A stretch of DNA of 64,000 nt from Paenibacillus sp. FSL R5-0623 (GCF_037974265.1 NZ_CP150233.1:3844001-3908000), one strand, 5' to 3'; shown: positions 53,226-63,049, counted from the first letter of the stretch. Numbers and translations: made by a program. Notes: a model not told the origin generated them from the letters alone.

Positions 53226-55016
53226 TTAACGATACAATGGACCAAACACACTGCAAGCACGGTAGTCTGCGCTCTCCGGCTCACTTGTGCCGAACAACCC
53301 CCATGCACGCGGACGGAAAATTTCCGTTTCAGGTACATTATGCATATTTACCGGAATGCGAAGCATGGAAGCGAGCGTGATCAGATCTGCACCAATATGT
53401 CCGTATGAGATGGACCCATGGTTCGCTCCCCATTGATTCATGACCTCGTATACGGAAGTAAACGCTCCCGATCCGGTTAGAACAGGTGCAAACCAGGTGG
53501 ATGGCCAGGTTGGGTCTGTCCGCCGATCCAGCGTATCATGCACATCTTCAGGCAGATCGACTGTATAACCCTGAGCGATTTGCAGTACGGGTCCCAGTCC
53601 TTTGACCAGATTCAGACGTGTCATCGTTACAGGCATGCCGCCTTTGGTCAAGAAATCCGCTGAATAGCCGCCCCCGCGGAAATACTCTACGGATGCCGGT
53701 CTCCACGATGTTGCTTTTAGACAATCCTGAACTTCCTCATCTGTAATTTCCCAGAAAGGCTTGAGCACAGGCTTGCCATCTCTGGACTGTTGTCCGGTGC
53801 CATCCAGGGCCGCGGAACCCGAGTTAATCAGATGCAGAATACCGTCCTTCGCGTTTCCTTCCAACTGGTGCCCTGTTACACGCTGTACCGAATCCGGACT
53901 CCAATACGTGCGCACATCAGCGAAGATCTGTGCCGTATGCGTGAGTAACGAACCAAATAACATGGACACACCGTTCAAACTATCATTCTCCGTTGCAACG
54001 AGATAAGGCGCACGTTTGCCATTCCAGTCAAAGGAAGAATTGAGTATCGACTCCAGAAAATCTCCGTTAGGTGAATGGTCTGTCCATTGCCGTTGCCCCT
54101 GGAAGCCGGATACAATTGCATGGTGGCCCATCGATTCCTCTGTAAAACCAAGTTCTGCCAATCTTGGATTACCCGCCATCAAATCACGCACGATTTGGGT
54201 CATTTTCACAACGGTTTCCCATTCGTACTCTTTGCGTTTACGATCCGTTTGCAGATGGGCAGCGTTGTTGTCCGGACCTTCGCTACAATTCTCCTTCACC
54301 CAGGCCAGCGCGAGCTTATACTCCTCAGGATCGTAGATTTCTTCTTCAATACGACGAGTGAGTTCGCTCATATCCACATATTCGTTGCGCATGCCCAGAT
54401 ACTCCTGGAAAAATGAATCGTTCACAATCGAGCCTGCAATCCCCATGGATACCGATCCAATGGACAGATACGCTTGCCCTTTCAAGGTAGCGGCTGCAAG
54501 ACCCGCACGGCTGAACCGGAGCAATTTCTCACGCACGTCATTGGGAATCGTTGTATCCCCTCCATCCTGAACATCCTCTCCATAGATCCCAAAGGCAGGA
54601 ATGCCCTTCTGTGCATGGGCAGAGAGAACTGCCGCCAGATATACAGCACCCGGACGTTCAGTTCCATTAAAACCCCAGATGGCTGTTGGAGTGGACGGTG
54701 ACATATCCATCGTTTCCGTACCATAACACCAGCACGGTGTCACGGTGATCGTTACACCAACGTTCGAACGGCTGAACAGTTCTGCTGCCGCGGCCGCTTC
54801 GGCTACTCCGCCAATACAGGTCTCGGCCACAACACACTCTAACGCGGAGCCGTCAGGATAACGCAGTTCGGCTGCAAGCAGTTCCGCAACAGACGTAGCC
54901 ATCCGCATCGTTTGCTCTTCCAGTGACTCCCGAACACCCTTGCGTCTTCCATCAATCGTGGGACGAATACCAATCTTGGGAAATGCCTGCTTATAACGAT
55001 AATCCTGATGTGTCAT
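53226..55016 (-). CDS. fucI: L-fucose isomerase
   Basis: A 596-residue FucI, close to the usual 590. It begins [20 protein letters not shown], and the conserved [15 protein letters not shown] and [15 protein letters not shown] regions are present, with metal-binding acidic residues in the latter. It isomerises L-fucose to L-fuculose with Mn2+. The ATG at 55016 has GAAGGAGG at 9 bases; the longer frame to 55154 is not supported. It is divergent from a LacI regulator, and a cre site lies upstream, so it is substrate-induced and catabolite-repressed. Confidence 0.95.
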   Translation of the reverse strand: MTHQDYRYKQAFPKIGIRPTIDGRRKGVRESLEEQTMRMATSVAELLAAELRYPDGSALECVVAETCIGGVAEAAAAAELFSRSNVGVTITVTPCWCYGTETMDMSPSTPTAIWGFNGTERPGAVYLAAVLSAHAQKGIPAFGIYGEDVQDGGDTTIPNDVREKLLRFSRAGLAAATLKGQAYLSIGSVSMGIAGSIVNDSFFQEYLGMRNEYVDMSELTRRIEEEIYDPEEYKLALAWVKENCSEGPDNNAAHLQTDRKRKEYEWETVVKMTQIVRDLMAGNPRLAELGFTEESMGHHAIVSGFQGQRQWTDHSPNGDFLESILNSSFDWNGKRAPYLVATENDSLNGVSMLFGSLLTHTAQIFADVRTYWSPDSVQRVTGHQLEGNAKDGILHLINSGSAALDGTGQQSRDGKPVLKPFWEITDEEVQDCLKATSWRPASVEYFRGGGYSADFLTKGGMPVTMTRLNLVKGLGPVLQIAQGYTVDLPEDVHDTLDRRTDPTWPSTWFAPVLTGSGAFTSVYEVMNQWGANHGSISYGHIGADLITLASMLRIPVNMHNVPETEIFRPRAWGLFGTSEPESADYRACSVFGPLYR

Positions 55017-55184
55017 ACTGGAATGTCCTCCTTCAATTCGTTTCATAGAATTTGGGTTGAATCGAGAAACCTTCTGTCTGATCCATGTGCGTTGATTGGA
55101 ATGAGATAATGACGGAGATACAACCGATACCCGATTGGCACACAAGAGTTGCATACACAGATTAGCAAGAGTCTTACTTAATTT

Positions 55185-55198
55185 TGAATGCGTTTACA
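55185..55198 (-). promoter_or_regulatory. cre site (CcpA) upstream of fucI
   Basis: On the minus strand TGTAAACGCATTCA agrees with the CcpA consensus at 13 of 14 positions. Confidence 0.6.
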
Positions 55199-55325
55199 TA
55201 TTTGGAAAAATACCAATAAACCATTTCATTAATCAGCCTTGTATGTAGTTCCTCTTTTCAAGAAAATGGAACGTGCACGAGCGAATTCAACGAAATGGTC
55301 TATGTAGTAAAGACGTTCAGAACCC

Positions 55326-55347
55326 TTAGGGTTATCGGTAACCCTAA
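55326..55347. promoter_or_regulatory. LacI-type operator of the fuc locus
   Basis: A perfect inverted repeat TTAGGGTTA-TCGG-TAACCCTAA with a central CG, typical of LacI-family sites. It lies between fucI and the regulator gene. Confidence 0.75.
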
Positions 55348-55364
55348 CATAGCATGAGCCTATC

Positions 55365-55392
55365 TTGCTGTCAATTGGCATTATCCTATAGA
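55365..55392 (+). promoter_or_regulatory. Promoter of the LacI regulator gene
   Basis: TTGCTG, 16 bases, TATAGA; just downstream of the LacI-type operator. Confidence 0.45.
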
Positions 55393-55427
55393 ATGGTAAG
55401 ACTATGTTGCGGAAAGGTTAGATTCTA

Positions 55428-56444
55428 ATGATTACCATTTATGATATTGCCAAAAAAGCCAACGTCTCCGCCATGACGGTCTCCAAGGTCATTAATCATA
55501 CAGGCCGCATAAGCTCCGCGACACGCGAACGTGTGCAACAGGTGATCGACGAACTGGGTTACATACCGAACTCCAATGCACGCAGCCTTGTGCTTCAACG
55601 AACCCAGATGCTCTCCCTGCTTATTACGGATATTACCAACCCTTTTTATACAACACTGGCCCGTGGTGCTGAAGATGCAGCCCATCTTCGTGGGTACCGT
55701 CTTTTATTCGGCAATAGTGACGAGGATTACAATAAGGAAAAGGATTACGTGGATGCGATTCTATCTACTCGTGTGGATGGTGTACTCTATGCCCCAGCGG
55801 GAGATCGTTCTCTTCCTCATCTAAAACAACTGCAGGAACGTCACATTCCGTTTGTCTTTCTGGACCGCATCGTACCTGGCATTACGTCAGATATCATTGC
55901 AGGAGATAGCCGGGAAGGCGCGATTGAACTGATCCGATATCTGGTGCAACTGGGGCACCGGCGCATTGCACTGGTCAATGGTTCTTCGGAGGTTTCTACC
56001 GCCAGACTGCGGGAGGAAGGTTATATAGCGGGTTTACGTGAGGCCGGAGCTGATATCGATCCCGAGCTTGTGCTTCGAACCGGGTACCGGGATTTCGGCG
56101 ATGAAGAAGGACTGGATCGACTACTCTCTCAACCGGATCAACCAACAGCCATTTTTGCCGCCAACAACATGCTGGCGATTGGGGTCATTCGGCTTTTGCG
56201 CAAACGAGGACTGCGTGTACCAAATGACATCTCTGTTGTGTGTTTCGATGATCTGGATCTGGCTTCCGCCTTTGACCCTTTTCTGACCGTAGCTGCACAG
56301 CCCGCATATGATTTTGGATTTCGAGGGGTACAGATGCTGATTGACCGAATTGAGGGCAAGGCCCCTTCCGAGGCCCAGACCGTTATTCTACCATCAGAAC
56401 TGCGCATACGGGCTTCGGCTGCTGCTCCACGTGAGCAAAAATAG
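55428..56444 (+). CDS. LacI-family regulator of the fucose operon
   Basis: A 338-residue regulator. The N-terminal HTH is IYDIAKKANVSAMTVSKVINH with the hinge YIPNSNARSLV, and the periplasmic-binding-like ligand domain contains LLITDITNPFY and FAANNMLAIG. Divergent from fucI, with a perfect LacI-type operator between the two and GGAAAGG before the ATG. It most likely represses the fuc genes and itself until fucose or fuculose-phosphate is present. The ligand is inferred. Confidence 0.9.
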   Translation: MITIYDIAKKANVSAMTVSKVINHTGRISSATRERVQQVIDELGYIPNSNARSLVLQRTQMLSLLITDITNPFYTTLARGAEDAAHLRGYRLLFGNSDEDYNKEKDYVDAILSTRVDGVLYAPAGDRSLPHLKQLQERHIPFVFLDRIVPGITSDIIAGDSREGAIELIRYLVQLGHRRIALVNGSSEVSTARLREEGYIAGLREAGADIDPELVLRTGYRDFGDEEGLDRLLSQPDQPTAIFAANNMLAIGVIRLLRKRGLRVPNDISVVCFDDLDLASAFDPFLTVAAQPAYDFGFRGVQMLIDRIEGKAPSEAQTVILPSELRIRASAAAPREQK

Positions 56445-56544
56445 AGTAAAGCACCAGAGTTGACTAAATATTATCGTGTAAAAGATTAGTCCCACTTATC
56501 TAGATTAAGTCCCGTTCAAATTCGAGAAATACACAACATAAATA

Positions 56545-56577
56545 GGGTGCACCGGAGATTACACTCTGGTTGCACCC
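56545..56577. terminator. Terminator between the LacI and epimerase genes
   Basis: GGGTGCA pairs with TGCACCC, with an inner CCGGAG/CTCTGG stem. It is followed by TGTTTG on the plus strand and an AT-rich tail on the other. Confidence 0.75.
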
Positions 56578-56672
56578 TGTTTGATATTCATTCGTTAGAT
56601 GACCTGTTCGTCCCGAACCGGTTGTTTCGTCAGGTTCATTCAGTTCATTATGCTTCCATCCGAGCCGATATT

Positions 56673-57566
56673 CTACCGCTCCGACTGTAATGCAAGAGCG
56701 ACCTCACGAACGAGTCCCGGGAACCAGTCCATCAGAGGTTCGAACGTATAACCTGCTTGTTCTGCCTTGGTCGTCTCCATCGTCCATGATTGCTCGATCC
56801 CGAAGGGTGACATGTCTTCTTTCACAGTTTCCTTAAGGATCTGGGACTGCATGCCCGTGACCGTCTCGATTAGATGTATCATGGCTGACAGCGTAATCGC
56901 ACCCTTGGAAGCTGCATTCACCGGACCGGTAATGGACGAATGTCCAAGCCACGCGAGAAATCTTGCCGCTTCGGTGGAATTGATGAATCCAATCTCCGCA
57001 TCCGGATTGGGCATGCCAATCGGTTTTCCTTTTTGCACATGTTCAATATGAAAATGAAGTCTTCTCGTATAATCATCAATCCCGAGTACGATTGGAATGC
57101 GCATCGCCACAACCGGGAAATCCGCTTCCTGGAAAAATACAGCCTCCGCAAGCCGTTTGCCTTCTCCATACGAAAAATCCTCCGCACTCCCATACTGTAA
57201 TGGATATGTATACGGGTCAAAATCCGTTTCCTTAAATCCAGGTCTGGGATCACCGTACACAGACAATGTAGATGTCAAAACGTACCTTTTGGTGCGCCCT
57301 GCAAAAGCGTCACATGCCGCTTTCGCTGCATCCGGTGAATAACAGATATTATCGTACACAACATCCCACATGTCTGTCTGCGCAACCTCGGCCAGAGATT
57401 CCGGGTCTTCACGATCCATCTTGATTCGGTTGACTTCGGGTCCGAAGTCAACATCCGTTTTACCACGAGTTGCAACTGTGATCCGTGACTTCCCTTCCCA
57501 CAGCAAGTGATCCACCAGACGTTTACCGAAAAAACGTGTACCCCCAAGTATAAGTACTTTATTCAT
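56673..57566 (-). CDS. NAD-dependent epimerase/dehydratase family protein
   Basis: A 297-residue extended SDR. The cofactor loop GGTRFFG replaces the usual GxxGxxG pattern, as in some mRNA-binding and isoflavone-reductase-like members. TSTLSVYG and the GEGKR segment occupy the active-site region. It is 12 bases downstream of a methyltransferase gene and is the last gene of a three-gene operon. The substrate is unknown; a nucleotide sugar is typical for the family. Confidence 0.85.
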   Translation of the reverse strand: MNKVLILGGTRFFGKRLVDHLLWEGKSRITVATRGKTDVDFGPEVNRIKMDREDPESLAEVAQTDMWDVVYDNICYSPDAAKAACDAFAGRTKRYVLTSTLSVYGDPRPGFKETDFDPYTYPLQYGSAEDFSYGEGKRLAEAVFFQEADFPVVAMRIPIVLGIDDYTRRLHFHIEHVQKGKPIGMPNPDAEIGFINSTEAARFLAWLGHSSITGPVNAASKGAITLSAMIHLIETVTGMQSQILKETVKEDMSPFGIEQSWTMETTKAEQAGYTFEPLMDWFPGLVREVALALQSER

Positions 57567-57578
57567 CCAAAAAACCTC

Positions 57579-58349
57579 CTATCTTGTTCGATTATGTTTA
57601 ACAATTTGAAGAATGGTGTGAGCATTCCGTTGAAACTCATATGAAGTTGGTTCTTCGGATACGATGCACCCACGCTCTTCGAGTATTACTTTTAATTCAT
57701 CCATGTGCTTGTAACGTTCACCAGACAGATCCACTGTTGGAAAAATGCGAACCTCTTGTTTGCTCACACGCAGCAGCTCCATCACGGTTGCAACATGAAA
57801 ATCAACATCCAATCGATCCGCATACGTAAACAGGAAATGGGCAGATAACGTCAGATCGAATTGTTCATCCGTAAAGGGTAGATCCGGGAGCATAGACGCC
57901 ACATAACGGTCAGGAAACATTCTCATATCTGCAATGCAATCTGTGATGGCACGAGTTCGTTCTTCCTTTAACCCCTGGATTGATCCAAATTGATCCCACA
58001 CATATATGCCTTGCACCGATTCCATCTGTTTCATCGTATGCTCAATGTCCTGAAATCCCTTTACCTCAAGCTCGTCGATCTCATATTTGTAGGCCATATC
58101 CACGGCCATGGGGTCTGCACCCAACTTGCGCGCCTTGCTACTAAACGAACATGCTCCACCTGGACAATCCAAAATGGACTTGCCTGTAAGATCCTCCACG
58201 GTCAGGTTGAACATCTTCATATATTCCTCAAAGGTTCTTCCTATGAAAACAATCTGTGGCAGTTCCAAACCTCCAGAATCATTGGACTGCTGATCTTCTC
58301 CGCTGTTCTTCTGACCCTCTCTACTCTTGCTCAGCTCATCTCTGCTCAT
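57579..58349 (-). CDS. Class I SAM-dependent methyltransferase
   Basis: A 256-residue protein with SAM motif I SILDCPGGACSFS (about 59-71), followed by an acidic end of strand 2 (MAVDMAY) and a motif in DLTLSAHFLF. The N-terminal 25 residues are polar and disordered. The substrate is not readable. It lies between a Gfo/Idh/MocA gene and an epimerase gene with gaps of 30 and 12 bases, so the three are cotranscribed and may modify one sugar or cofactor. Confidence 0.82.
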   Translation of the reverse strand: MSRDELSKSREGQKNSGEDQQSNDSGGLELPQIVFIGRTFEEYMKMFNLTVEDLTGKSILDCPGGACSFSSKARKLGADPMAVDMAYKYEIDELEVKGFQDIEHTMKQMESVQGIYVWDQFGSIQGLKEERTRAITDCIADMRMFPDRYVASMLPDLPFTDEQFDLTLSAHFLFTYADRLDVDFHVATVMELLRVSKQEVRIFPTVDLSGERYKHMDELKVILEERGCIVSEEPTSYEFQRNAHTILQIVKHNRTR

Positions 58350-58379
58350 CTCGTCTCAACTTCCTTTCCTGCGCTTGAA

Positions 58380-59360
58380 TCAATCGTTAGGGAACACAAG
58401 CCCAATCTGCTTCCGAATCTGATCCATGACCTGCATCGTAACATCGGAGCGTTCATACGTGTTCATGTCAGACTCCTTTTTGCCTTCATGAACCAGATTC
58501 ACAAACTCCTCCACTTCATAATACATCGCCGGATGGTTTTGTTCGACTGTGAGCTGCTCCACTGTACCGTCATTGTAACGTATCTCTGCATGTTCCGGTG
58601 AACCAATCTTGTCAATAATAATGCTGCCCAGCTCACCCATGATTTCGCTTGGTAGATGAGAATTGGAAATTTTGGAGTATGTAACAACCGCATCCATCCC
58701 ATCATAATCCAGTAGCACACTGCCTTGTCCATCCACGCCAGATTCCAGCATCATCGCTTGGGATTGAACCCGCTTAGGTGCACCGAACAATGTAATCAAT
58801 GGATAGAGACAATACACTCCGAGATCCATTAACGCCCCATTAGCGAGTTCAGGCTTGAACGCGTTCAGGACAATCCCCTCTTTGTACTTGTCATAACGCG
58901 AAGAATACTGAGAGTAACCTGCTACGTATTTGCGGACAGGACCGATTTTATGCAGGTTCTTCTGCACCATTTTGAACTGGGGAACAAGAGTCGATTTCAT
59001 CGCTTCCATGAGCAGAACCTCGTGTTCTCGTGCTGTATCGATCATGCTCCGAACTTCGGCGCTATTTGCAGCCAGAGGTTTCTCGCACAATACATGTTTA
59101 CCATTTCTCAGAAAAAGCTCAGCCTGCTCCGCATGAACCGTATTTGGTGTTGCGATGTAGACTGCATCAATCACATCACTTGCTGCCAACTCTTCCAGAT
59201 CGGTGAATCGGTGTTCCACATCATATTTATCTGCAAATACATTAGCTTTATCTACAGTTCTTGAATACACGGCGGTTAATTTGAATCCATCAACCTGTAC
59301 TGCGGCTTCAAGAAGCCTTTCTGTAATCCAGTTGGTACCCACTACGCCAAAACGAACCAT
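58380..59360 (-). CDS. Gfo/Idh/MocA family oxidoreductase
   Basis: A 326-residue NAD(P)-dependent oxidoreductase. The Rossmann start is VRFGVVGTNWI, YIATPNTVHAEQ follows, and the EKP motif is in HVLCEKPLAAN. The catalytic region GALMDLGVYCLYPL has Asp where many members have His or Asp. AGAGGTAGG precedes the ATG. It opens the three-gene operon running to 56673. The substrate is unknown. Confidence 0.9.
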   Translation of the reverse strand: MVRFGVVGTNWITERLLEAAVQVDGFKLTAVYSRTVDKANVFADKYDVEHRFTDLEELAASDVIDAVYIATPNTVHAEQAELFLRNGKHVLCEKPLAANSAEVRSMIDTAREHEVLLMEAMKSTLVPQFKMVQKNLHKIGPVRKYVAGYSQYSSRYDKYKEGIVLNAFKPELANGALMDLGVYCLYPLITLFGAPKRVQSQAMMLESGVDGQGSVLLDYDGMDAVVTYSKISNSHLPSEIMGELGSIIIDKIGSPEHAEIRYNDGTVEQLTVEQNHPAMYYEVEEFVNLVHEGKKESDMNTYERSDVTMQVMDQIRKQIGLVFPND

Positions 59361-59552
59361 GCTTACCTACCTCTTTCGTCTATAAATTTCATCTAAGTTC
59401 AAAACCTTTATACCATCTTGTATATTGTAGCTCATATTTCGTTCAGTTTGAAGGAAGGCGCCATATCCCCAAATATTGATATCTTGCTTTTTAAGTTAAA
59501 ACTTCGTCAATCCCTTCGAATCAAGGGTATAATTAGAGATGAGGTGATCACC

Positions 59553-60137
59553 GTGGAAAGTCCAGATCAAGATCGCATACTGCCCAAATCTATAGATGAA
59601 AAATACTGGCACGCCATCATCAACAACGATAATTCTTATGATGGAACGTTCTTTTACGGTGTGCAGACAACGGGTATCTTTTGCCGACCTTCCTGTAAGT
59701 CCAGAGCACCCAAAGCTGAAAATGTGCTGATATTTCAACATGTTGAAGAAGCATTGGTACGAAAGTTCAGACCCTGCAAACGTTGTAAACCTACAGGCGA
59801 GCGGGTACCTGATCAGGAGTGGATATACGGAATCACGGATTACATCGAACATCATTACGCCGAACCTCTAACCTTGGATGTCCTTGCCACTGTAAGTCAT
59901 GGCAGTCCTTATCATCTGCATCGTGTGTTCAAGCGGATTACAGGCCGCACACCGGTTCAATATATTCAGGAAAAAAGAATCACTGAAGCTCGGAAGTTGC
60001 TTGAACATACCGGACATACCGTTACCGATGTTGGACGCCATGTCGGTATACCTAACTCAGCTTATTTTATTACTGTATTTCGCAAACACACAGGTCTCAC
60101 ACCTGCACACTACCGCGAAAGGCATGAGAACTTATGA
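59553..60137 (+). CDS. adaA: AdaA-type methylphosphotriester-DNA methyltransferase and AraC regulator
   Basis: A 194-residue protein. The N-terminal Ada zinc domain has four Cys at 44, 48, 75 and 78 (FCRPSCK and PCKRCKP); the first accepts the methyl group from DNA phosphotriesters. An AraC-type double HTH follows and ends in FITVFRKHTGLTPAHYRE. Once methylated, the protein activates alkylation-repair genes. The start is GTG at 59553 with GAGGTGATCA upstream; the long upstream frame is not supported. The gene overlaps the next one as ATGA. No separate Ogt/AdaB gene is present here. Confidence 0.92.
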   Translation: MESPDQDRILPKSIDEKYWHAIINNDNSYDGTFFYGVQTTGIFCRPSCKSRAPKAENVLIFQHVEEALVRKFRPCKRCKPTGERVPDQEWIYGITDYIEHHYAEPLTLDVLATVSHGSPYHLHRVFKRITGRTPVQYIQEKRITEARKLLEHTGHTVTDVGRHVGIPNSAYFITVFRKHTGLTPAHYRERHENL

Positions 60138-60952
60138 AGACGAATCTTACTTACAAAGTACCCAAAACGTTACTCAACAAGGGAACAGGGTTCCTTAATG
60201 GATATACACATACGCTGAATCCTTACACAGGCTGCGCCTTCGGTTGTTCCTATTGTTATGTCAGACAGATGCCTGTCTCCTTATTTCGCAAAGAGGATTG
60301 GGGGAGCTGGGTGGATGTGAAACAAGAGGCATCCCGAGTATTCGCCAAAGAGTTGCAACGTGCCCTGACCAAAGGGAAAGTCACTCTGTTCATGTCATCC
60401 AGTACCGACCCGTATCAACCCGCCGAATACAAGGAGTGTATCACGCGTTCATTACTTGAAACGATGGTACAGTATCCTCCAGATTTCGTATTAGTCCAGA
60501 CCCGCAGTCCACTCGTTACCCGAGATATAGATATGCTACAGCAGTTAGGTGACCGGGTTCGGGTCAGCATGACGGTGGAGACGGATCTGGACGATATGCG
60601 CAAGCATTTCAGTCCTTCCGCTCCCCCGATTGCAGGCCGTTTACGTGCATTGGAACAGTTGCGGAATGCCGGAATACCCACGCAGGTTGCGATTGCTCCC
60701 GTATTACCCAGCAGTGAACAGTTTGCAGCCATCTTGAGACCTCTGGTTCAGCGTGTATGCATTGACGATTATTTCATGGGTGATGGCAGCGAGGGCAAGC
60801 GAACCCGTCGACTCGGCATGGAGTCGCTCTATCAGCAAGTGGGGATGGAGCATTGGTATCATCCAGATGCGTATCAGACTGTGGTTCAGCGGATGAAAAA
60901 CGTTTTTGCCGAGGATGAGATCTGGATCAGTCAGGCGGGATTTGAGCCTTAA
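60134..60952 (+). CDS. Radical SAM protein, spore-photoproduct-lyase-like family
   Basis: A 272-residue radical SAM protein. The 4Fe-4S cluster motif is CAFGCSYC, with cysteines at 34, 38 and 41. MSSSTDPYQPAE and VQTRSPLVTRDIDML belong to the Rv2578c/SPL-like group. Such proteins use a 5'-deoxyadenosyl radical, and spore photoproduct lyase repairs UV thymine dimers; this member is shorter than true SplB. It overlaps adaA by four bases, so it is coupled to an alkylation-repair regulator. A DNA-repair role is therefore suggested but unproven. Confidence 0.88.
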   Translation: MKTNLTYKVPKTLLNKGTGFLNGYTHTLNPYTGCAFGCSYCYVRQMPVSLFRKEDWGSWVDVKQEASRVFAKELQRALTKGKVTLFMSSSTDPYQPAEYKECITRSLLETMVQYPPDFVLVQTRSPLVTRDIDMLQQLGDRVRVSMTVETDLDDMRKHFSPSAPPIAGRLRALEQLRNAGIPTQVAIAPVLPSSEQFAAILRPLVQRVCIDDYFMGDGSEGKRTRRLGMESLYQQVGMEHWYHPDAYQTVVQRMKNVFAEDEIWISQAGFEP

Positions 60953-61011
60953 ATGGCTATATACGTTAAATTAAAGAATATTTACACTGGACAATCCGAT
61001 GACAGAACAAC

Positions 61012-61045
61012 ATTCCGATCGCTGTTATTCCCAGATTTTTTTGAT
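61012..61045. repeat. Decayed partial copy of the foldback repeat
   Basis: It shares GATCGCTGTT and a following TTTTTTTGAT block, at the same spacing, with the copies at 43697 and 43925; the rest has diverged. Confidence 0.4.
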
Positions 61046-61054
61046 TTAATATAA

Positions 61055-61092
61055 AACAACCCCTTTCCTTGTTCGAAGGAAAAGGGGCTGTT
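61055..61092. terminator. Terminator between the radical SAM gene and Gfo/Idh/MocA gene
   Basis: AACAACCCCTTTCCTT pairs with AAGGAAAAGGGGCTGTT over a long, nearly perfect stem with a GTTCG loop. Minus-strand reading is followed by TTATATT. Confidence 0.8.
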
Positions 61093-61120
61093 TATCATGA
61101 TATAAGTCATAATGGCTATC

Positions 61121-62227
61121 TTATTTATCCAATGTATACAATGGCAGATCCACCGGCAATGCAGCCGGGCGCTGACACGAGCTTTTCATCTGGTAGAACG
61201 TCTGTTCATCTGATGAATCGTGGAATGCCCACATGGCCTCAAGTACGTGGTATGCCAGTTCCCCACTCGCACGGTGTGCACGTCCACTATGTGCTGCATA
61301 GGCCATATCTGCCACACCGATGCCGCGTGTATTTTCCTGATATCCTGGGAGAAGCGGAACTTCCGTCCATTCATGTTCACCCAGCAAGCGATAACGAACT
61401 GGACCGCCGAAGGTATTGGGATCAGGTACCTGCAATGTACCGTCCGTGCCATATATCTCAATCGGTGGCAATGCACTTCCGCCAAATACATCAAAACTTG
61501 TAATCAGTGTGCCAATGGCTCCCTGTTCAAACTGTAACAGACCCGTAACGTGAGTAGGAATTTCGACGGGAACCGTCTGGCCTCTCTTTTTCTCACTCGT
61601 AATCGTCCGCTCTTCCATGGCTTTACCCGTCATGCCTGCAATTGACTTGATCGGTCCCATCAGTTGGATCAATGCCGTGAGGTAGTATGGACCCATGTCA
61701 AACATTGGCCCACCGCCTGACGCGTAATAAAACTCCGGATCGGGGTGCCAGTGCTCATGACCACGGCTCATCATAAATGCGGTCGCCGCCACCGGCTTGC
61801 CGATCACTCCCTCCTCCACCAATTGAAGTGAAGTCTGGATGCCTGAACCAAAGAACGTCTCTGGCGCGCAGCCCACGAGCAGTCCTTTACGCTTCGCCAT
61901 TTCGAGCACGGCCTGACCTTCCTCACGGGTAACCGCGAGCGGTTTTTCTACATAAACATGTTTGCCAGATTCAAGCGCCCGCAAGCATACATCCGCATGA
62001 ACGGAAGGAATCGTCAGGTTGATGATCAGCTCAATCTCAGGATCAGCCAAGATTTCGTCGACGCTGTATACGTTAGGAACGTTATAGGCTGCTGCCTGCT
62101 CCTCGGCACGTTTCCGGTCGAGATCCGCAACAGCAACAAGTTCCAGCACCTCGAACCGATGACAGTTTTCCATATAAATACCGCTGATTTTACCGCAGCC
62201 AATAATGCCTACTTTCATTGTTTTCAT
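61121..62227 (-). CDS. Gfo/Idh/MocA family oxidoreductase
   Basis: A 368-residue NAD(P)-dependent oxidoreductase. The Rossmann motif is GIIGCGKIS, EKP appears in YVEKPLAVT, and the catalytic stretch GGGPMFDMGPYYL is typical of sugar or inositol dehydrogenases. GGGAG precedes the ATG at about 8 bases. The ThuA gene stands 96 bases upstream on the same strand and a second Gfo/Idh/MocA gene beyond that, a common carbohydrate-catabolic grouping. The substrate is unknown. Confidence 0.9.
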   Translation of the reverse strand: MKTMKVGIIGCGKISGIYMENCHRFEVLELVAVADLDRKRAEEQAAAYNVPNVYSVDEILADPEIELIINLTIPSVHADVCLRALESGKHVYVEKPLAVTREEGQAVLEMAKRKGLLVGCAPETFFGSGIQTSLQLVEEGVIGKPVAATAFMMSRGHEHWHPDPEFYYASGGGPMFDMGPYYLTALIQLMGPIKSIAGMTGKAMEERTITSEKKRGQTVPVEIPTHVTGLLQFEQGAIGTLITSFDVFGGSALPPIEIYGTDGTLQVPDPNTFGGPVRYRLLGEHEWTEVPLLPGYQENTRGIGVADMAYAAHSGRAHRASGELAYHVLEAMWAFHDSSDEQTFYQMKSSCQRPAALPVDLPLYTLDK

Positions 62228-62323
62228 ACCTGGGGCTCCCTTCGCCGTGGATCAGAAATGGTTTATCCATTGAGGATGAATGGTTAATACTGAAGTTACG
62301 TTTGCAATCAAACTACAATCTCA

Positions 62324-63049
62324 TTAGTTCTGGTTGTCCGCCATACCTGTGTACACTTCTGTTGATGCACTTACTCGACTCTTGGCAAGCTCTTTGCCTG
62401 CTGCCGTCCATTTGAATCCACTGCGCATCATTTCAGTCACGGGTTTCATGTCTACAATGTCTGCATGGTGTCCCAGTGAGTTGTAGAATACCCGCCCTGC
62501 ACCCCAGCGTTTCGTCCAGACAACAGGCATATCTACAGGGCCATTCGCCGCATGCGGACCAGTCACCACTGGAAAACGAGTGGTTGCCAGCACTTCCACT
62601 GCCGGGTCTACGTGCAGGTAGTACTGTTCACTTTTCACCTGAAAATCTTCAATATGGTCCAATAACGGGCTAGAGCCACGCTTCATGTTCACCATGTACT
62701 CCACACCATCATTACCTGGATGAGCAACCCATTGTCCACCCGTCATAAACTGCCAGTCTACGTTATTTCGGAAGGCATCACACATCCCGCCATGAATACC
62801 AGCCAAGCCCACACCGCTCTGAACAGCCGCTGATACGTTATTGACGAGTTCTTGCTCAATCTGTCCCATTGTCCACAAAGGCACGATCAAATCCAGACCC
62901 ATCAGCTTCTCTGCATCCGCATAAGACTCCAACGTATTCGAGACTTCAACCTCAAACTGCTCTTCCTTCAAAATACGTTCAAAAATCGCTGCTACCTGCT
63001 CCGGTTCATGTCCATCCCAGCCGCCCCATACAATCAGTGCTTTACTCAT
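62324..63049 (-). CDS. ThuA-domain protein
   Basis: A 241-residue protein of the ThuA family (class I glutamine-amidotransferase-like fold). The start ALIVWGGWDGHEP, the elbow GLAGIHGGMCDAF with a Cys near the usual nucleophile position, and the late segment FYNSLGHHADI are typical. ThuA takes part in trehalose utilisation in Sinorhizobium meliloti, probably on 3-keto-glycosides. Here it is flanked by two Gfo/Idh/MocA genes, a pairing expected for 3-keto sugar metabolism. No lipoprotein signal is present. Confidence 0.88.
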   Translation of the reverse strand: MSKALIVWGGWDGHEPEQVAAIFERILKEEQFEVEVSNTLESYADAEKLMGLDLIVPLWTMGQIEQELVNNVSAAVQSGVGLAGIHGGMCDAFRNNVDWQFMTGGQWVAHPGNDGVEYMVNMKRGSSPLLDHIEDFQVKSEQYYLHVDPAVEVLATTRFPVVTGPHAANGPVDMPVVWTKRWGAGRVFYNSLGHHADIVDMKPVTEMMRSGFKWTAAGKELAKSRVSASTEVYTGMADNQN

